From assembly GCF_003597395.2 (NCBI RefSeq), contig NC_133770.1:294397341-294461340 (forward strand): 64,000 nucleotides of DNA. Direction: 5' to 3'. The position numbers were made by a program, and so were the translations under genes. The notes under the pieces are model-generated. The model was not told the DNA's origin. It made no database searches and saw only the letters and a program-made list of their open reading frames with translations. This document shows, piece by piece, positions 44,179 to 56,346 of the stretch. Position 1 is the first letter of the stretch. Every line of letters starts with the position of its first letter. The stretch is from Chelonoidis abingdonii (lineage: Eukaryota; Chordata; Testudines; Testudinidae).

Positions 44179-44510
44179 TGTGGTATATTGAGAGCTATGT
44201 TAAAATTATAAGATGTCACTTTAAATTCTCACAGGGTGTCCTGGTCCTGCCTGCAGGCTAGAAGGATCTATAAGGAAGCCTGTGATCTGGGTCTTTCAGT
44301 GGGCAGTCTGCAAAGAGCCAGCCTAGAGCAAGGCGGGTTAAATTGTGCCTCGCTGCTTTGTGAGCAGCCTGCTTTCTTTCTCTCTGGTTTTGGTTCTTGT
44401 TTGTCAAGGTTTGGCATTTTAAGAAATACAGTCGTGTTATGTTGAAGCTTCCAAAAGAATATTTTCTGTTTTTAATCACACTTCTCTGTTTGTGTGCTGT
44501 TAACATAACA
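44179..44510 (+). repeat. Possible short LTR
   Basis: TGTGGTATATTGAGAGC at the start and gctgttaacataaca at the end give TG...CA. The end segment with ggttttggttcttg and tttggcattttaagaaatac resembles R-U5 of an LTR I recall from turtles. No target duplication seen. Confidence 0.4.
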
Positions 44511-45997
44511 GTACTATTTTCCTTAGTCTAATGAGGTTCCTGGTTCAGGGTTAGAAAAAAGTGACTCTAACTGTGATTCTTTACTAATGCTACATGATTC
44601 CACTATGCCATCCACAACCAACAACTGTCATGGTTCACAGCCTTTAGATATATCTTTCAGATGTACTGAGCTGCCTATGGCACATACTATATGACCCTGA
44701 ACACCTCAGTGCTTTATTCCAATTCAATATTCCTTGCAACTGTTCACAAGGATTCAGTATTCCACAGCAGCTCAGGATATTTTTCTGCTTACTTTTCATG
44801 GAAGATGCTCAGATACCATGGTGACAGGCAAACTTTATAAAAACACTCAGATAGCTAACTAGCAGGTGGCTCACTCCTCTACTGCAGTTCAATACTGTTC
44901 ATGAACAAACAAGTCAGTCCTCTGCTGCGTGAGCCAGTAAATTCTCCCCCACAGCTCAGACCTACACTGCTTCTCAGACCTCCATGCACCCAAGCAGCTC
45001 CACGATCCCTATTACTGCCCATCTCAGCATTCTGTTCACATATACCAGCCAAATACTCCATGCCAATGCCGTATGTCAAACACGGGGCTACTCAATACAC
45101 ATCAGTAGCGAGATGCTCAGTAGCTGAGGGGTAATTTTACATCACGAAGAAACGAGACCCAATAAAGTGGGTTTTAATTCCTGGCAAGAGATGTTTTTTT
45201 CTGGTACTTCATTCCCTATTCTTTGCTTCGGAATATTCCAATTTCTTCCTGAAACATGTGTCTTATGAAAAAATCATAGAGATGCCAACAAGAAAAATGA
45301 ACCATCTACATCTAGGTGACAGGAACATTTTTTCCCCAAGTAGAAGAGAAAGTTTGGCAAAGACTCCAGACATCAGTCTGAATGGTGAGCCGCTAATGAG
45401 AAAAACCATTTGGACCAGAGGGATGCCAAACTACCTCAAGATAAACTGCCAGCTTGGGGAAAATGTAGATATTAAAAAAAAATAAAGAAAATGTTCTGCC
45501 AGTTTAGTGTTAATGAGAGCTGTTAGACTGACAGCCCTGGACACATACATCAGTTGTGTAAGCTTCCCCTACGCTGCTTGGCAAATGTGTCTCAACCATT
45601 TGCAAGAGGAACTCTATGTAGATGTTCATTGTTCATGGACATTCAGTCCTTGGCCTCGCTACCAAGACAGCCAGCCAGGAGGTAATCATGGTGTCTTTAG
45701 TGATGATGTCAAGTATCCATTAGGAACTGGAGGAAGACAATCAACTAATTTCACACAGGCCTCCAAACAGCCATCATATTGTAACATGCACAAGCTTCCT
45801 GTTTCTACTGACAAAAAGACCTTCATGATTTAGGCCCCACCCTGCCTACTTGATATCTCATCTTACTGAGGCATTGACAGCTACTGCTACTGTGCCAGTA
45901 CTTTTTGTCAAGAAGAAAGGCAGCAGTCTTTGACTCTGCGTTGATTAACTTGCATTAAATCAGAAAACGATCATGAATTATTACCCGCTACCCCATA
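44511..45997. other. Unassigned 1.5 kb
   Basis: Nothing recognised. A frame at 45,507-45,833 (108 codons) has no similarity to a family I know. Confidence 0.35.
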
Positions 45998-46788
45998 AGG
46001 ACATAAGAACAGCCATACTGGGTCAGACCAAAGGTCCATCTAGCTCAGTATCCTGTCCTCTGACAATGGCCAAAGGCAGGTGCCCCAGAAGGAAAGAACA
46101 GAACAGGGAATCATCAAGTGATCCATCCCCTGTTGCGCATTCCCAGCTTCTGGTAAACAGAGGCTGGGGACACCATTCCTGCCTGTTCTGGCTAATAGCC
46201 ACTGATGGATCTATCCTCCATGAATGTATCTAGTTCTTTTTTTAACCCTGTTATAGTCTTGGCTTTCACAACATCCTCTGGCAAGGAGTTCCACAGGTTG
46301 ACTGGGCATTATGTGAAAAAATACTTCCTTTGTTTGTTTTAAACCTGCTGTCTATTAATTTCATTTGGGACCCCTAGTTCTTGTGTTATGAGAAGGAGTA
46401 AATAACACTTCCTTATTTACTTCCTCCAAACCAGTCATGATTTTATAGACTTCTAACATATCCCCCCTTATTTGTCTCTTTTCCAAGCTGAAATGTCCCA
46501 GTTTTATTAATCTCTCCTCATATGGAAGCTGTTCCATACCCCTAATCATTTTTGTTGCCCTTTTCTATACCCTTTCCAATTGAAAAATATCTTCTTTGAG
46601 ATGGGGTGACCACATCTGCTTGCAGTATTCAAGATGTCAGTGTACCATGGATTTATAGAGAGGCAATATGATATTTTTTGTCTTATTATCTATCCCTTTC
46701 TTAATGATTCCCAACATCCTGTTCACTTTTTTGACTGCCACTATACATTGAGTGGATGTTTTTAGAGAACTATCTACAATGACTCCAT
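45998..46788 (-). pseudogene. CR1-related LINE 3' end
   Basis: Antisense. The 3' UTR begins at 45,998 (aggacataagaacagccata, ggtccatctagctcagtatc). Codons 46,549-46,361 give MIRGMEQLPYEERLIKLGHF, then SLEKRQIRGDMLEVYKIMTG, the ORF2 C-terminal block. The piece ends abruptly near 46,788 at the next repeat. Confidence 0.85.
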
Positions 46789-46875
46789 ACTCCTGGGGGA
46801 ATTCTGCACCAAAAAAAATTAAAATTTTTCAAAAAAAATTAAAAATTTTGCACAAAAAGTTTTCAAATTCTGCAT
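46789..46875. repeat. AT-rich insertion with internal duplication
   Basis: ctcctgggggaattctgcac, then caaaaaaaattaaaattttt, with the word caaaaaaaattaaaa twice in tandem. It lies between two opposed CR1 pieces and looks like a fragment of another repeat. Confidence 0.5.
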
Positions 46876-47043
46876 ATACCAACTTGGGAGGTGGTGGAAT
46901 CTCCTTCCTTAGAGGTTTTTAAGGTCAGGCTTGACAAAGCCCTGGCTGGGATGATTTAGTTGGGCAGTGGTCCTGCTTTGAGCAGGGGGTTGGACTAGAT
47001 ACCTCTTGAGATCTCTTCCAACCCTGATATTCTATGATCTATG
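46876..47043 (+). repeat. CR1 LINE 3' end (plus strand)
   Basis: ttgggaggtggtggaatctc continues to ggttggactagata and ends attctatgatctatga. It has the last ORF2 codons plus 3' UTR and tail, nearly identical in order to 36,655-36,815. Confidence 0.9.
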
Positions 47044-49251
47044 ACCGAGTTAGCAGTTTGAGTTAAAGCCTAAAGGGGACCTTGGGTTGAATTTGTGCTG
47101 CTAAGATGAATTAAAAGCAGAGTGGCCCTGTCTTCACTGCTCTTGCAATGCAAATTCGCTAATGTGGGTTAAGGACAGTGTAGACATACCCAACATCAGT
47201 AGCACAAGGTGAGGGTACTTTCTGCTGGCCGTGCTGTATATTGCATAAGAAGTAAAACTCTGACCCCTGAAGGGTAATAAACCCCCCCCGGCATTTACCA
47301 CAAGTGCAGGAATATCAACCCTGGTGTCCTGGCAAAATTCCAGTCACACTCTCTCCAATGAGAAATGGTCCTTAAAGTGTCAGTTGGATAGTATTTTCCC
47401 CTCCTTGTCTTTATGTGTATTCTTGTGCCCTGTTAAACAGTCGTCACATTCCCTTCCCCAGAGATGGCTGCATTTCAGTGGCTGAAGTGATTTCAGTATG
47501 GATGAAATTTGGGATCCTCAGGTAAGAAAAAGTGCTACCTAAATATCAATGATTAATCTCCCTTTCCATGTAAAATGCACCCACCACAGTAGTGCTGAGA
47601 CAGCATATACAGAATGAAGAGTAGCAGCATTACTGTCCAGAGATCTTCTATATACAGTCCAGCCTTCCTTTGCTTTATGTTGGGGTCCTAAATGAGATCA
47701 TTCTGAATGGTTGTCTTTTTCCAGGAGAGAAGCTGGATGGTCATTACACAAGGTAGGGCTTGAACGAGCATGGCACTGCGGCCAGATAAGGGGTTAAATC
47801 TGATATGCAGTGTCAGGGAGTTCCACGGTCAACTCGTTCTTCACAGAGTTTCACCCACAACATCCTTGTTGATTGTAGCTGTTGCAGTGGGGTCAGCAAA
47901 AAATATGTGGTCCCAGAGAAAGCCAGGCCTACCCCACTAAGGGCTTTAAACATGAGTTGCAGACTCATGGATCCTGAATTGAATGGGGGAACAGCACAGA
48001 GTCAAAAGGAGCAGTGTGCAATGTTCTCATCAGACCTCCCAACTGGGAAGGTGGCCTGATTCTGCTACAAACCTGTCAAAGATTCTGCATCAGCCTTAAA
48101 GTCAGGACCAGGAGGTGACAGTGCAGATCACCCCATTCTCCATCCATATGGAGGAGCCGGCAGGTTACTGTAGCCAAAAAGCTATAGTGGTGGCCATGGA
48201 GAGGCTGTGAAGCCAACCTGTGACTTTAAAGATGGCCGGGTGATAGATTCCGTCCCTCCCAGTGTGCTGCCCAGCTAAGCAGACTGGGTGCTGGAGACAG
48301 TGGCTTGGGGCCAATATGTATATTTTCTGGCTATTAAAAAAGTGATTTAGTCTTCATGGAAGGTGCAGGATTGGCAGCGCTAGATACTGATGGCCATTAG
48401 CAGCAATGCAAACTTCCCCCACTGCACCCTTCTACAGTGCTTCTATGCGGCCCGACAGTGATCACCATTCGAGTGTTAGGAGATCAACCAATAGGCCCAT
48501 TCAGTTTTTGTCTTCTCTGCTGAGACTGCCCACTAGTTCGTGACAGTAAGAGGGGTGGCTCTTGTGCTGTGGATGCCTGATCTCTGGCACACTCCTTCGT
48601 CTTGCTGTGTAGTCACTCCTGAGATGAGCCTGGCCTCCTGCATCATGGCCCCTCCTCTGGCAAACCCTATAGGAACCATATCTAAAATGATGCAGTGTTT
48701 CAGCGTCTCCTGGGTAAGTAAACTGACATGGCATATGTACAATATTAATCTGCAGGTGTTAGTGTTTGAAATACGGCACAGCATGTTCACCACTTTATTA
48801 AATATTAACCAAGCTGAACACTCATGCAAGTCACTGGCAGAAATCTTTTCTTAAGTAATTATTCTTCCTTTTAACTTCCATGTGAAATGGGGAAATTTGG
48901 AGTTGAGCGAGACATTTCTTTTTATGACAATATCATTACTGGCAGTCCTCAAAAGTTGACTCAAGGGCATTATTAAATGTCATTTACTTTTTCTCATTAC
49001 CGTTCAGAACTGGAGATGGTGTGGAGTGAAATGGGCGTTCGCTGGTGGAATCGGCTAGTGTAAATCTGTCTCTCATCAATTGCATCTGCCCCGGAGAAGT
49101 ATTCTAATGCACTGTCCTGAAATAGAAAGCATAAGTACACCAGATAGCTTTGCAGCTGTGTTGTTTTGTCATTTCTCTTTTAACCTGCTCCCTTCGGATC
49201 CCTGCTCTCTGCCTTATTGGAGGACTCCTCTTTTCAAAGATCCTATGTAAA
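47044..49251. other. Unassigned 2.2 kb
   Basis: A short segment at 47,090-47,190 (acagtgtagacatac) may be a DNA element scrap. Otherwise no gene, tail or terminal repeats. Confidence 0.35.
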
Positions 49252-49253
49252 TA

Positions 49254-50264
49254 CAGTAACTTCTTGCTTAACGTCGTAATTCTGTTCTGGAAAAAAGCGA
49301 CTTTAAGTGAAAGGATGTTAAGTGAATCCAATTTCCCCATAAGAATTAATGCAAATGGAAGAGTTAGGTTCCAGGGAAATTTTTTTCACCAAACAAAAAG
49401 CTATATATTATATAGATATACACACAGTATACGTTTTAAACAAACAATTTAATACTGTTCACTGCTATGACGATTGTGAAGCTTGGTTGAGGTGGTGAAG
49501 TCAGAGGGTGGAAGAGAGTAGGATATTTCCCAGGGAATGCCTTGTTGCTAAATGATGAACTAGCATTCGACTGAGCCCTCAAGGGTTAACATGTTGTTAA
49601 TGTAGCCTCTCGCACAAGGCAGCACGAACACGAGGGAGGGGAGATAGCATAGCAGACAGACACAGACACACACCTTGTGTGTGGGAGAGAGAGAGAGAGA
49701 GATGCACACTGCCCCTTTAAGTAAGCTGACCCTCTCTTAAGTGCATTGTCTTTTTAAGTGGATCAGGAAGTTGAGACAGCAACTGCTGCCCCCAGCTCTC
49801 TCTGTCTCTCTCTGTCAGTGTCCCCTCCCTGCTCTATATGGAGAAGAAGGGGTAAGCGGGGTGCAGGAGCGGGGAGACACCCTGACATTAGCCCTCCCTT
49901 CTGCCCCCGCACAGTAAGCAGGAGGCTCCCAGGAGCAGCTCCAAGGCAGAGGGCAGGAGCAGCACATGGCAGTGGGGGGAGGGACAGCTGAACTGCAGAC
50001 TGATAGCCTGCTGGACGACTGCAGCACAGGGAATTTAGGGGAGCGGGGAGCTGATAGAAGGCTGCCGTTCCACCTGGGTTCCAAGCCTCCACCAGCCAGC
50101 TGCAACAGGCTGCTCTTCCTGCAAGCAGTAGACAAAAGCAGGCAGCTGCCAAACCACATTAGAAGGGAGCATTGCACAACTTTAAACGTGCATGTTCCCT
50201 AACTGATCAGCAACGTAACAACAAAACAACATTAACCGGGACAACTTTAAGTGAGGAGTTACTG
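49254..50264. mobile_element. Tigger-like (mariner superfamily) non-autonomous element
   Basis: TA dinucleotides flank it (49,252-49,253, 50,265-50,266), with ends cagtaacttcttgcttaacg and cacttaaa-type inverse (ctttaagtgaggagttactg). The ends are inverted over about 18 bases with few changes. The interior is GA- and CA-microsatellite-bearing (49,687-49,705) with a GC-rich centre that makes chance frames. The TA duplication and length suit a Tigger/Tc1-mariner derivative lacking its transposase. Confidence 0.8.
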
Positions 50265-50266
50265 TA

Positions 50267-51494
50267 CCAGTGATAAAAAATCAAAATGGATTCTATTAAT
50301 AAAGAAGATGCATTTGTTTATTTGTATTATGCTTGCACCAAAGGGTGCCAGTAAGGAGTGGTGCTCCATTGTGGTGGGCACTGTGTAAACATACCATACA
50401 AGAGAGGCTTTGCCCCAAAGAATTTCTCCAAATTGCCAGTTCATATCCATCCTCGGACACCATTATAATGACTGCCACATTTGGCACCAGATGCATTTAA
50501 ATGGTGGTGGAAATGTTCTCTGTTACTGTGGCTGCCACCACACTAGTTAAAATAAAAATGTCCGTTTTAAGCCTGTTTTCACACATTTAGGTTGAAATGT
50601 TCCGTGTTTAGTTTCTGCTCAATGAGGATTTTGTGTTGTCAAAATAAAACATATCAACCACAAACCCACACAATTAATTCATCAAAGACACAGACACAAA
50701 CATCTAGGATGAAGCTCAGGGCAAACAATCCCAGCCACTCCTTGAAGAGAGAACCAGGTGCAGCATGAACTAGTCTGCTGCCAAGGAGTGGACACAGACT
50801 GCACTTAAATTCTGCATGGGAAGCTAAAGATATAACGTAGTAGAGAATATAAGAGTGTGTAACCTTGAAATGTCTTGAAGTTAAAACCACTACAATCTCA
50901 ATTCTATGCTGCACATCCCATGGAAGCAATGCTGGTAAATTTTTCTTTGAGTTTCAGTGGGACTCGTGGTCCTAACTTATTTAGATGCTTCTGAAAATCC
51001 CACCCCAAGTGCTATTTTATCCTGAGTGAGCTTTCTTTCTTACTTTACCCAACAAGCAGGTTTCTTAGGACTCCTTTCTCTGAGCTATAATGAGTCACTT
51101 GTCACCTGCTAGTGGAAAGAGCCCTGAGTGGGATGAGACAAACTGATAAATGAATTACAGGGGACGAAGTGACACAATCCGAACCTGCTTCCTTCTGCCC
51201 TGTAGCGTGTGGGACAAGAAATTCTGGCTGCTTTTCAGAAGCTCCCTCAAAAAACTACCTATTCAAGCAAGAGTCTCACTGAAAGAATCCAGATTCTAGG
51301 CACTGGCATTGCGTAATGTGGGCGTCTTAAGTAAACGTATTATCAGACCCTTATTTAGTTTGCAAAGCTGAAGCAGGATGTCATGGCTAAAACCAAGCAG
51401 CTATCACTGGACCAGTTAAAAGGACTAACGGGTTACAATATGCTGCTAGGGGCATGGAAGGGAAAGAGGCTGGTTTTTGATTGAGACACTGGGC
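50267..51494. other. Unassigned stretch with one palindromic scrap
   Basis: 50,950-51,005 has the word ttatttagatgcttctgaaa, followed by atcccacccc, related to the TTAGGCACTTTTGAAAATCCCA foldback family. Nothing else recognised. Confidence 0.4.
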
Positions 51495-51620
51495 AAGGAT
51501 TCAATGAGTCTGAATTCAGTTCCTGGCTCTGCCAGAGACTTCCTGTGTGATCTTGGGCAAGTCACTTCATCTGGCTGTGCCTCGGTTCTCTTCCTCTAAA
51601 AGGAAGATAATAATGCTTCC
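51495..51620 (+). repeat. MIR-like SINE
   Basis: gttcctggctctgccagaga, then cctgtgtgatcttgggcaag, tcacttcatctggctgtgcc and tcggttctcttcctctaaaa: sense MIR core. Confidence 0.7.
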
Positions 51621-51679
51621 GGTCTTGTCTAGTCTGCAATGTGGGGCATGGGTCAGTTGCTGGTTTGAACTAGAGTAAA

Positions 51680-51960
51680 TGGTGGATTCTTTGAAATCAG
51701 AAGTATTTAACTTAAAATTTGAGGACTTCAGTAACTCAGCAAGAGGTTGGGGTCTATTACAGGAGTGGCTGGGTGAGGTTCTGTGGCCAGCAATGTGCAG
51801 GAGGTCAGTGTGGCTGATCCTGCTGGTTCCTTCTGACCTCAGAGTCTAAGTCTATTTAGATTGTAAGCGATACAGAGCAGGGATTGTCTCTTCCTGTATA
51901 TTCGTGCAGTGTTCTAACCAGCAGGTGACAGTATCAGTCTCATGCCTGTGCTTTTCTCAG
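51680..51960 (+). repeat. CR1 3' end followed by a MIR-type tail
   Basis: 51,680-51,855 has gaggtcagtgtggctgatcc and ggttccttctgacctcagag, a CR1-type 3' UTR. From 51,860, gattgtaagcgatacagagc and agggattgtctcttcctgta are the MIR-type tail. Confidence 0.55.
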
Positions 51961-51999
51961 TCTCTCTGTGCCTTAAGGAGTCATTTGGGCCAGAGAACA

Positions 52000-52635
52000 A
52001 GCGTGAGATTGACTCCAGACCCTGGTGGTTATAGCTCACACTCAGGATGTGGGAGACCCCTGGTCCAATGACTCTTAATTATTTATCCACAGTGCAACAG
52101 GTGAGATGGAGGGAGTCTCACATCAGAATGCCCCATAGCTCAGTAACTAGGGCACTCACTGAGAAGGCAGCAAATCCCAGTTCAAATCCCTTTGGGTGCA
52201 GGACGGATTTCCACATCCCAGGTGAGCACCCTAGGCTAAATGTTATGAGAGGTCCACCTCCTGCTCCCAGGGTTGTTTTGTGTGAAACTCACCCGAGGGG
52301 GTTGATCTGGTAGATGGCCTCTGAGCATGCCTACAGATTGGGCCCCACACATGACTTAGGCACCTATCTTCCCCTAGTTTGTGCATCACTGTGGGACTTA
52401 GGTCAGAGATAGGCAGCTGGACACATAGAGGAAGGTTGCAGTGTACAGGCCCAGAGACTGAAACATAGGCACCGAGGGAGCTTTTACTGTAAAAACTCAG
52501 GCACTAAGTGAGTTTTGGTGCCTGCAAAGTTTGCCCAGGGGTTGGGGGTGGTTTTGTGCATCACCGTGATGCAAAAACCTAGGAGCCTAAAAGAGGGACT
52601 TAGCATCTACCTCCTTTTGTGCATTCAGGGCTAAA
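52000..52635. mobile_element. TIR-bounded non-autonomous element (copy 1)
   Basis: It shares, in order, ttaattatttatccacagtg, gcaacaggtgagatgg and the right end acctccttttgtgcattcag with 59,345-60,313. Its right end is the inverse of the left end of that copy. The interior contains tRNA-like words (agctcagtaactagggcac, cagttcaaatccc). The left end here is degenerate. Confidence 0.6.
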
Positions 52636-53099
52636 TGGGCATAGAAATGGAACTGTCCTCACAAGTGATCTCGCCAGCTGAGGCAGGAGATATTGCCAGA
52701 GGAAAGCCTGGGGAGGAACCTTGCAGCACTGCTGCCCATGCTAATCCTACTCTGTGCATAAAGAGAGAAGTTTCCCATGGAGGGACGTCAATCCCATGCC
52801 TCTCATAAGAATTAATTTCCCTTATCGTCTTTGAAAGGAATGAACCTGCGGTGCATAAAATCATCAGCCGCTATATGAAGCGTATCGATTCGTTAAATGA
52901 ATATTTAACCCTCTCTTTGTAGAGAAGCTTGCGTAGAGAAGCTGGAAATGTGACAGCTTCACTCCTTAATGTCCTTGCTCCGATTGGATTTTCAGTCTGG
53001 AGATGGAAATAGCAGTGTTGATATTTTCGGTAGCAGAGCTTCTTCCATTGGTGTCCCTGAGGATTGGGTTACATCTCTCAGCATCGCTTGACACCATGT

Positions 53100-53545
53100 G
53101 CCCTTTTATAGATTTTAAGCCCAGAAGGGACCATAGTAATCATCTAGTCTGACCTCCCTCATAACACAGGGCAGAGAATGTCTCCCAGGGATTCCTGTAT
53201 TGAGCCCAACAATTTGTGGTTGAACTAGAGCATGCATGTCTTTTAGAAAGATGTCCAGTTTCTATTGTAAGCCTTGAATGATGGAGGATCCACCATATCC
53301 CTTGGTAATATCTCCCACTAGCTAATTATCCACTGTTAAAAATTTGCATCTCACGTTCAGTGTGAACTTTGTTGACTTCAACTTCCAGCCAACAAGGTCT
53401 TGTTATGTCTTTGTCAGCTGGATTAAGCAGCCCTCTGGTATCAGATAACTTCTCCCTGTGCAAGTACTTACAAACTGTTATAAAGTCTCCTCCTTCACTG
53501 AGAAATCTCAGGAAGAAACATGGGTGGATCTTGTCATTCCTCTTG
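53100..53545 (-). pseudogene. CR1 LINE 3' end
   Basis: Antisense. The tail side is near 53,105 (gattttaagcccagaaggga, tcatctagtctgacctccct). The plus-strand words ttgacttcaacttccagcca and aactgttataaagtctcctc are the antisense of C-terminal coding. No intact frame. Confidence 0.85.
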
Positions 53546-54365
53546 CTCAATGTGTACATACTGCTCCCTGGAGGGGTTGCAAGGAGTTATGGGGCCAGCC
53601 ACGTGGTTTACATCCTCTACAGAACGGGTCCTCAGCTGGTGAAAAGCAGCTTGGCTCTGTGGAAGCCAATGGACTTTGTGCCAATTTACACCAGCGGAGA
53701 AGCTGGTCTGAGGACTGCAGTGACACCAGTATGCAGACTGACCAATCAAAGAAGACTATTTTTATCTCACGCAGTGAGCCCATGTAATAAACAGGCTTCC
53801 CTTTAGTAGAGAACATGTTAGAACAGCTAACATGCAAGGAAAAGATGTCATCTGCCTGATGTACCTCTAGCTCCATGTTGCTGTAACTTGAAAGCTGGGA
53901 AATTACAGGGCTCACAGACTGGTCAGGAGGAATATGAAGATCAAAAGAAGAAAATTCAGCAGTCCTTTCCCACCCTGCCCACACTGAATTCACTGCTGCC
54001 TTGCAGATAATGAAGAGTTCCAATTACCCTGCTAGGCAGCATACCTTGTACAAGCAGAAGAAGTGTGACATTGGTTCAGACTGAAGCAGCCCATTTGCTT
54101 AGCGATCAGCTCATTAAAGCTGAATCAAACGAGCGGCTTCCTTCAAATGGCTTGGAATCAGGTAGGACTGTAACTGAACAAGAGCAATAATGTACTTATT
54201 GATCCTTCAAGGTCTTGAATTTTCCTTGAAGACAAAGAAAGCAATGACCGGCTTGGAACAATAATGCCCATGCATTATGCAAACAGGGACGCTTCCACTT
54301 ATGCAGTACAAGCCAGATTTCTGCTCTGTAAGTGCAAGCCACAGTTTCAAACCTCTCTGCTTATA
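53546..54365. other. Unassigned stretch
   Basis: Overlapping frames on both strands (up to 158 codons, minus, 54,023-53,547) show no known domain and partly run into the CR1 remnant. Confidence 0.35.
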
Positions 54366-54369
54366 TGTC

Positions 54370-54560
54370 CCCCATTAGAATAATTATTTATTTGTATTGC
54401 AGTAGCATCTAGAGACCCTCAAGGGATCCAGGCCACATTGTGCTAGGCATAATGCACACATAAGGAAAAGACAGTCCCTGGTCCAAAGCGCTCCCGGTCA
54501 AAGTGTATGATGAGACACCAGGTGGATGCAACAAGCAGACGGCGCGGGAAGCACATGGTA
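54370..54560 (-). repeat. MIR-type tail (minus strand)
   Basis: tttatttgtattgcagtagc, accctcaagggatccaggcc, attgtgctaggcataat and gacagtccctggtccaaagc: antisense of the tail also seen at 61,740. Confidence 0.6.
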
Positions 54561-55029
54561 AGAGTGAGACAAATATGCTTTGTGTAATAGGCAGCTGTTG
54601 CAGCACTCCAGCTGCCTAGTCACTGTTCAAAGTTATGCAGCTCTCACTACAGTATCTGCTTTGAAGCTATTCCACCTGAAAAACAAAAGCTGGTTCCAGG
54701 GGCTTGGCAGCATGGCCTTTGAATGATAGTTTAATCAGTACAGTAACCACCATATGAGGTTCCCCAACACAACACTTTGTGCTTATTTAGCTCCTTCCAT
54801 CTAAAGATGCGAATCAACTTTCTGAACATTAAAGTGCCACAGCCATAATCCTCAGTGACAAATGTAGTCATGGAAGGAGGACTCGCTTTTTAATCCTCTT
54901 CTTGCCACATCCTAACTGGTTGCTGTGACTATAATTTTGCATCACAGAGGATTAGGGCCTCAGGTGAGGAATAGCTGGTGTAAGAAGATGAAGGCTCAAG
55001 AAACACAGACCCTTTACGGAGATGGAAAA
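54561..55029. other. Unassigned stretch
   Basis: Nothing recognised. Confidence 0.3.
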
Positions 55030-55400
55030 GACTTATGGGTTCATAGATTTTAAGGTCAGAAAAAAACATCATGATCATCTAGTCTGACCTCTTGCAAAAC
55101 AGCCTCTTGCATAATCCTTCACCCTGTTTTCTCTTTCTCGCTTTCTCTGATTTACCTACCATCATAGCAGCTGAGCACCTTCCAGATAAAATCAACAGCA
55201 GCAAAGTCCCAAGTTGGCTTCATGGATGTCTCTTGACAATGCAGTATACAGTACTTCTAAGTGCTTTGTCCAGTCTAACCTGAAGTGCCTCAGGTGAAAT
55301 GGTTTCCAATAGTTCTTCTGAGAGACACTTTCTGCCATTTCCCACCATGGCCCTTGGGGGTGACCCAGTCTAATACGAATTCAGTAACAATAGCTGTCAA
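55030..55400 (-). repeat. CR1 3' end, minus strand, diverged
   Basis: ttcatagattttaaggtcag, then atgatcatctagtctgacct, then ccttccagataaaatcaaca: antisense CR1 3' UTR and last coding part. Confidence 0.65.
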
Positions 55401-55469
55401 TCTGCAAACGTGATAGAAATAAGATAGAATCTGAGTTTATTCATAGAGTAGAACCCAGCCCTAAATTTG

Positions 55470-55570
55470 TAGGGACATCAGCAGATTCCTGGCATTGGCC
55501 ACTGTCGGAAGGCAGGATACTGGGCTAGATGGACCTTTGTTCTGACCCAGTATGGCTGTTCTGATGTAGC
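55470..55570 (+). repeat. CR1-related 3' end
   Basis: cattggccactgtcggaagg, actgggctagatggaccttt and gacccagtatggctgttctg: same block as 12,725-12,862. Confidence 0.7.
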
Positions 55571-55579
55571 TCAGCAGTT

Positions 55580-55790
55580 GTAAATCACTCAGCCACAAGA
55601 CATTGGATCAACCAGCTAGTTTTTCTACCGATGGTTGGTTTCAAATCCTATCACCAGTGTTTGGGCTCCAATGGAGGAATCACTGGGTGGAATTCTGTAT
55701 CCTGGGTTACGCAGGAGGCTGGACTACATGAGCACAGTGACCCCTTCTGGCCATAAAATGAATGAACCTGTGAGCCATGATGATTAAGTA
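55580..55790 (+). repeat. CR1 3' end, plus strand, diverged
   Basis: gggtggaattctgtatcctg, then gcaggaggctggactacatg and gaccccttctggccataaaa: CR1 3' UTR words in sense order. Confidence 0.65.
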
Positions 55791-56334
55791 GATTCTCACC
55801 AATGCTCTCCTGAGAACCACCCCCTCACAACTAGTTGGGACAAGTTTACTAAGCAGTGGCTTGTGTGTATATCCCTTTCACAAGGTTAACTAAAGCTTTC
55901 TGGTGGTAGCCCACACATAGCAGCTTGATGTGGTAACACTTCCCTAGTTAAAAATAAATTATCTTCAGGCAACTGAAACAATCTCCAGGCAGCTTTTCCA
56001 GCAGTGGTTAGATTGCTGAGTTTTTTTCTAACAGTGCCTGATATTGACATTTCAATTTATGCTAATTTATACCATTTGCAAAGCCCATATAAATCACTCG
56101 GGAGATACTGAAGGAAGGGTGAGTGTGAGAAAATTAAAATGATCAAGTTGATGTCTGCGCTACGATAGCACTCATGACACAATGTATTTGCAATCACTCT
56201 AGCATGCTTCAAATCTGTATGACACTTAATTAGTTTTCCAACAAGTGGTATGAGTTCCTTTTGAAAATTTGTGGACCTTTGTTTACTGCCAACCAGCCTC
56301 CTTGTGTCCTCACAATAAATCGTAGAATGGGGAC
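55791..56334. other. Unassigned stretch
   Basis: No gene or repeat recognised. Confidence 0.3.
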
Positions 56335-56346
56335 TGTAGCGAGGCG

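Noticed and set aside
49687..49705. GA microsatellite as an independent feature
   Set aside because: It is part of the interior of the Tigger-like element.
53369..54023. Overlapping plus and minus frames of 145 and 158 codons
   Set aside because: The first half is the antisense of a CR1 3' end; the remainder has no domain and is open on both strands.
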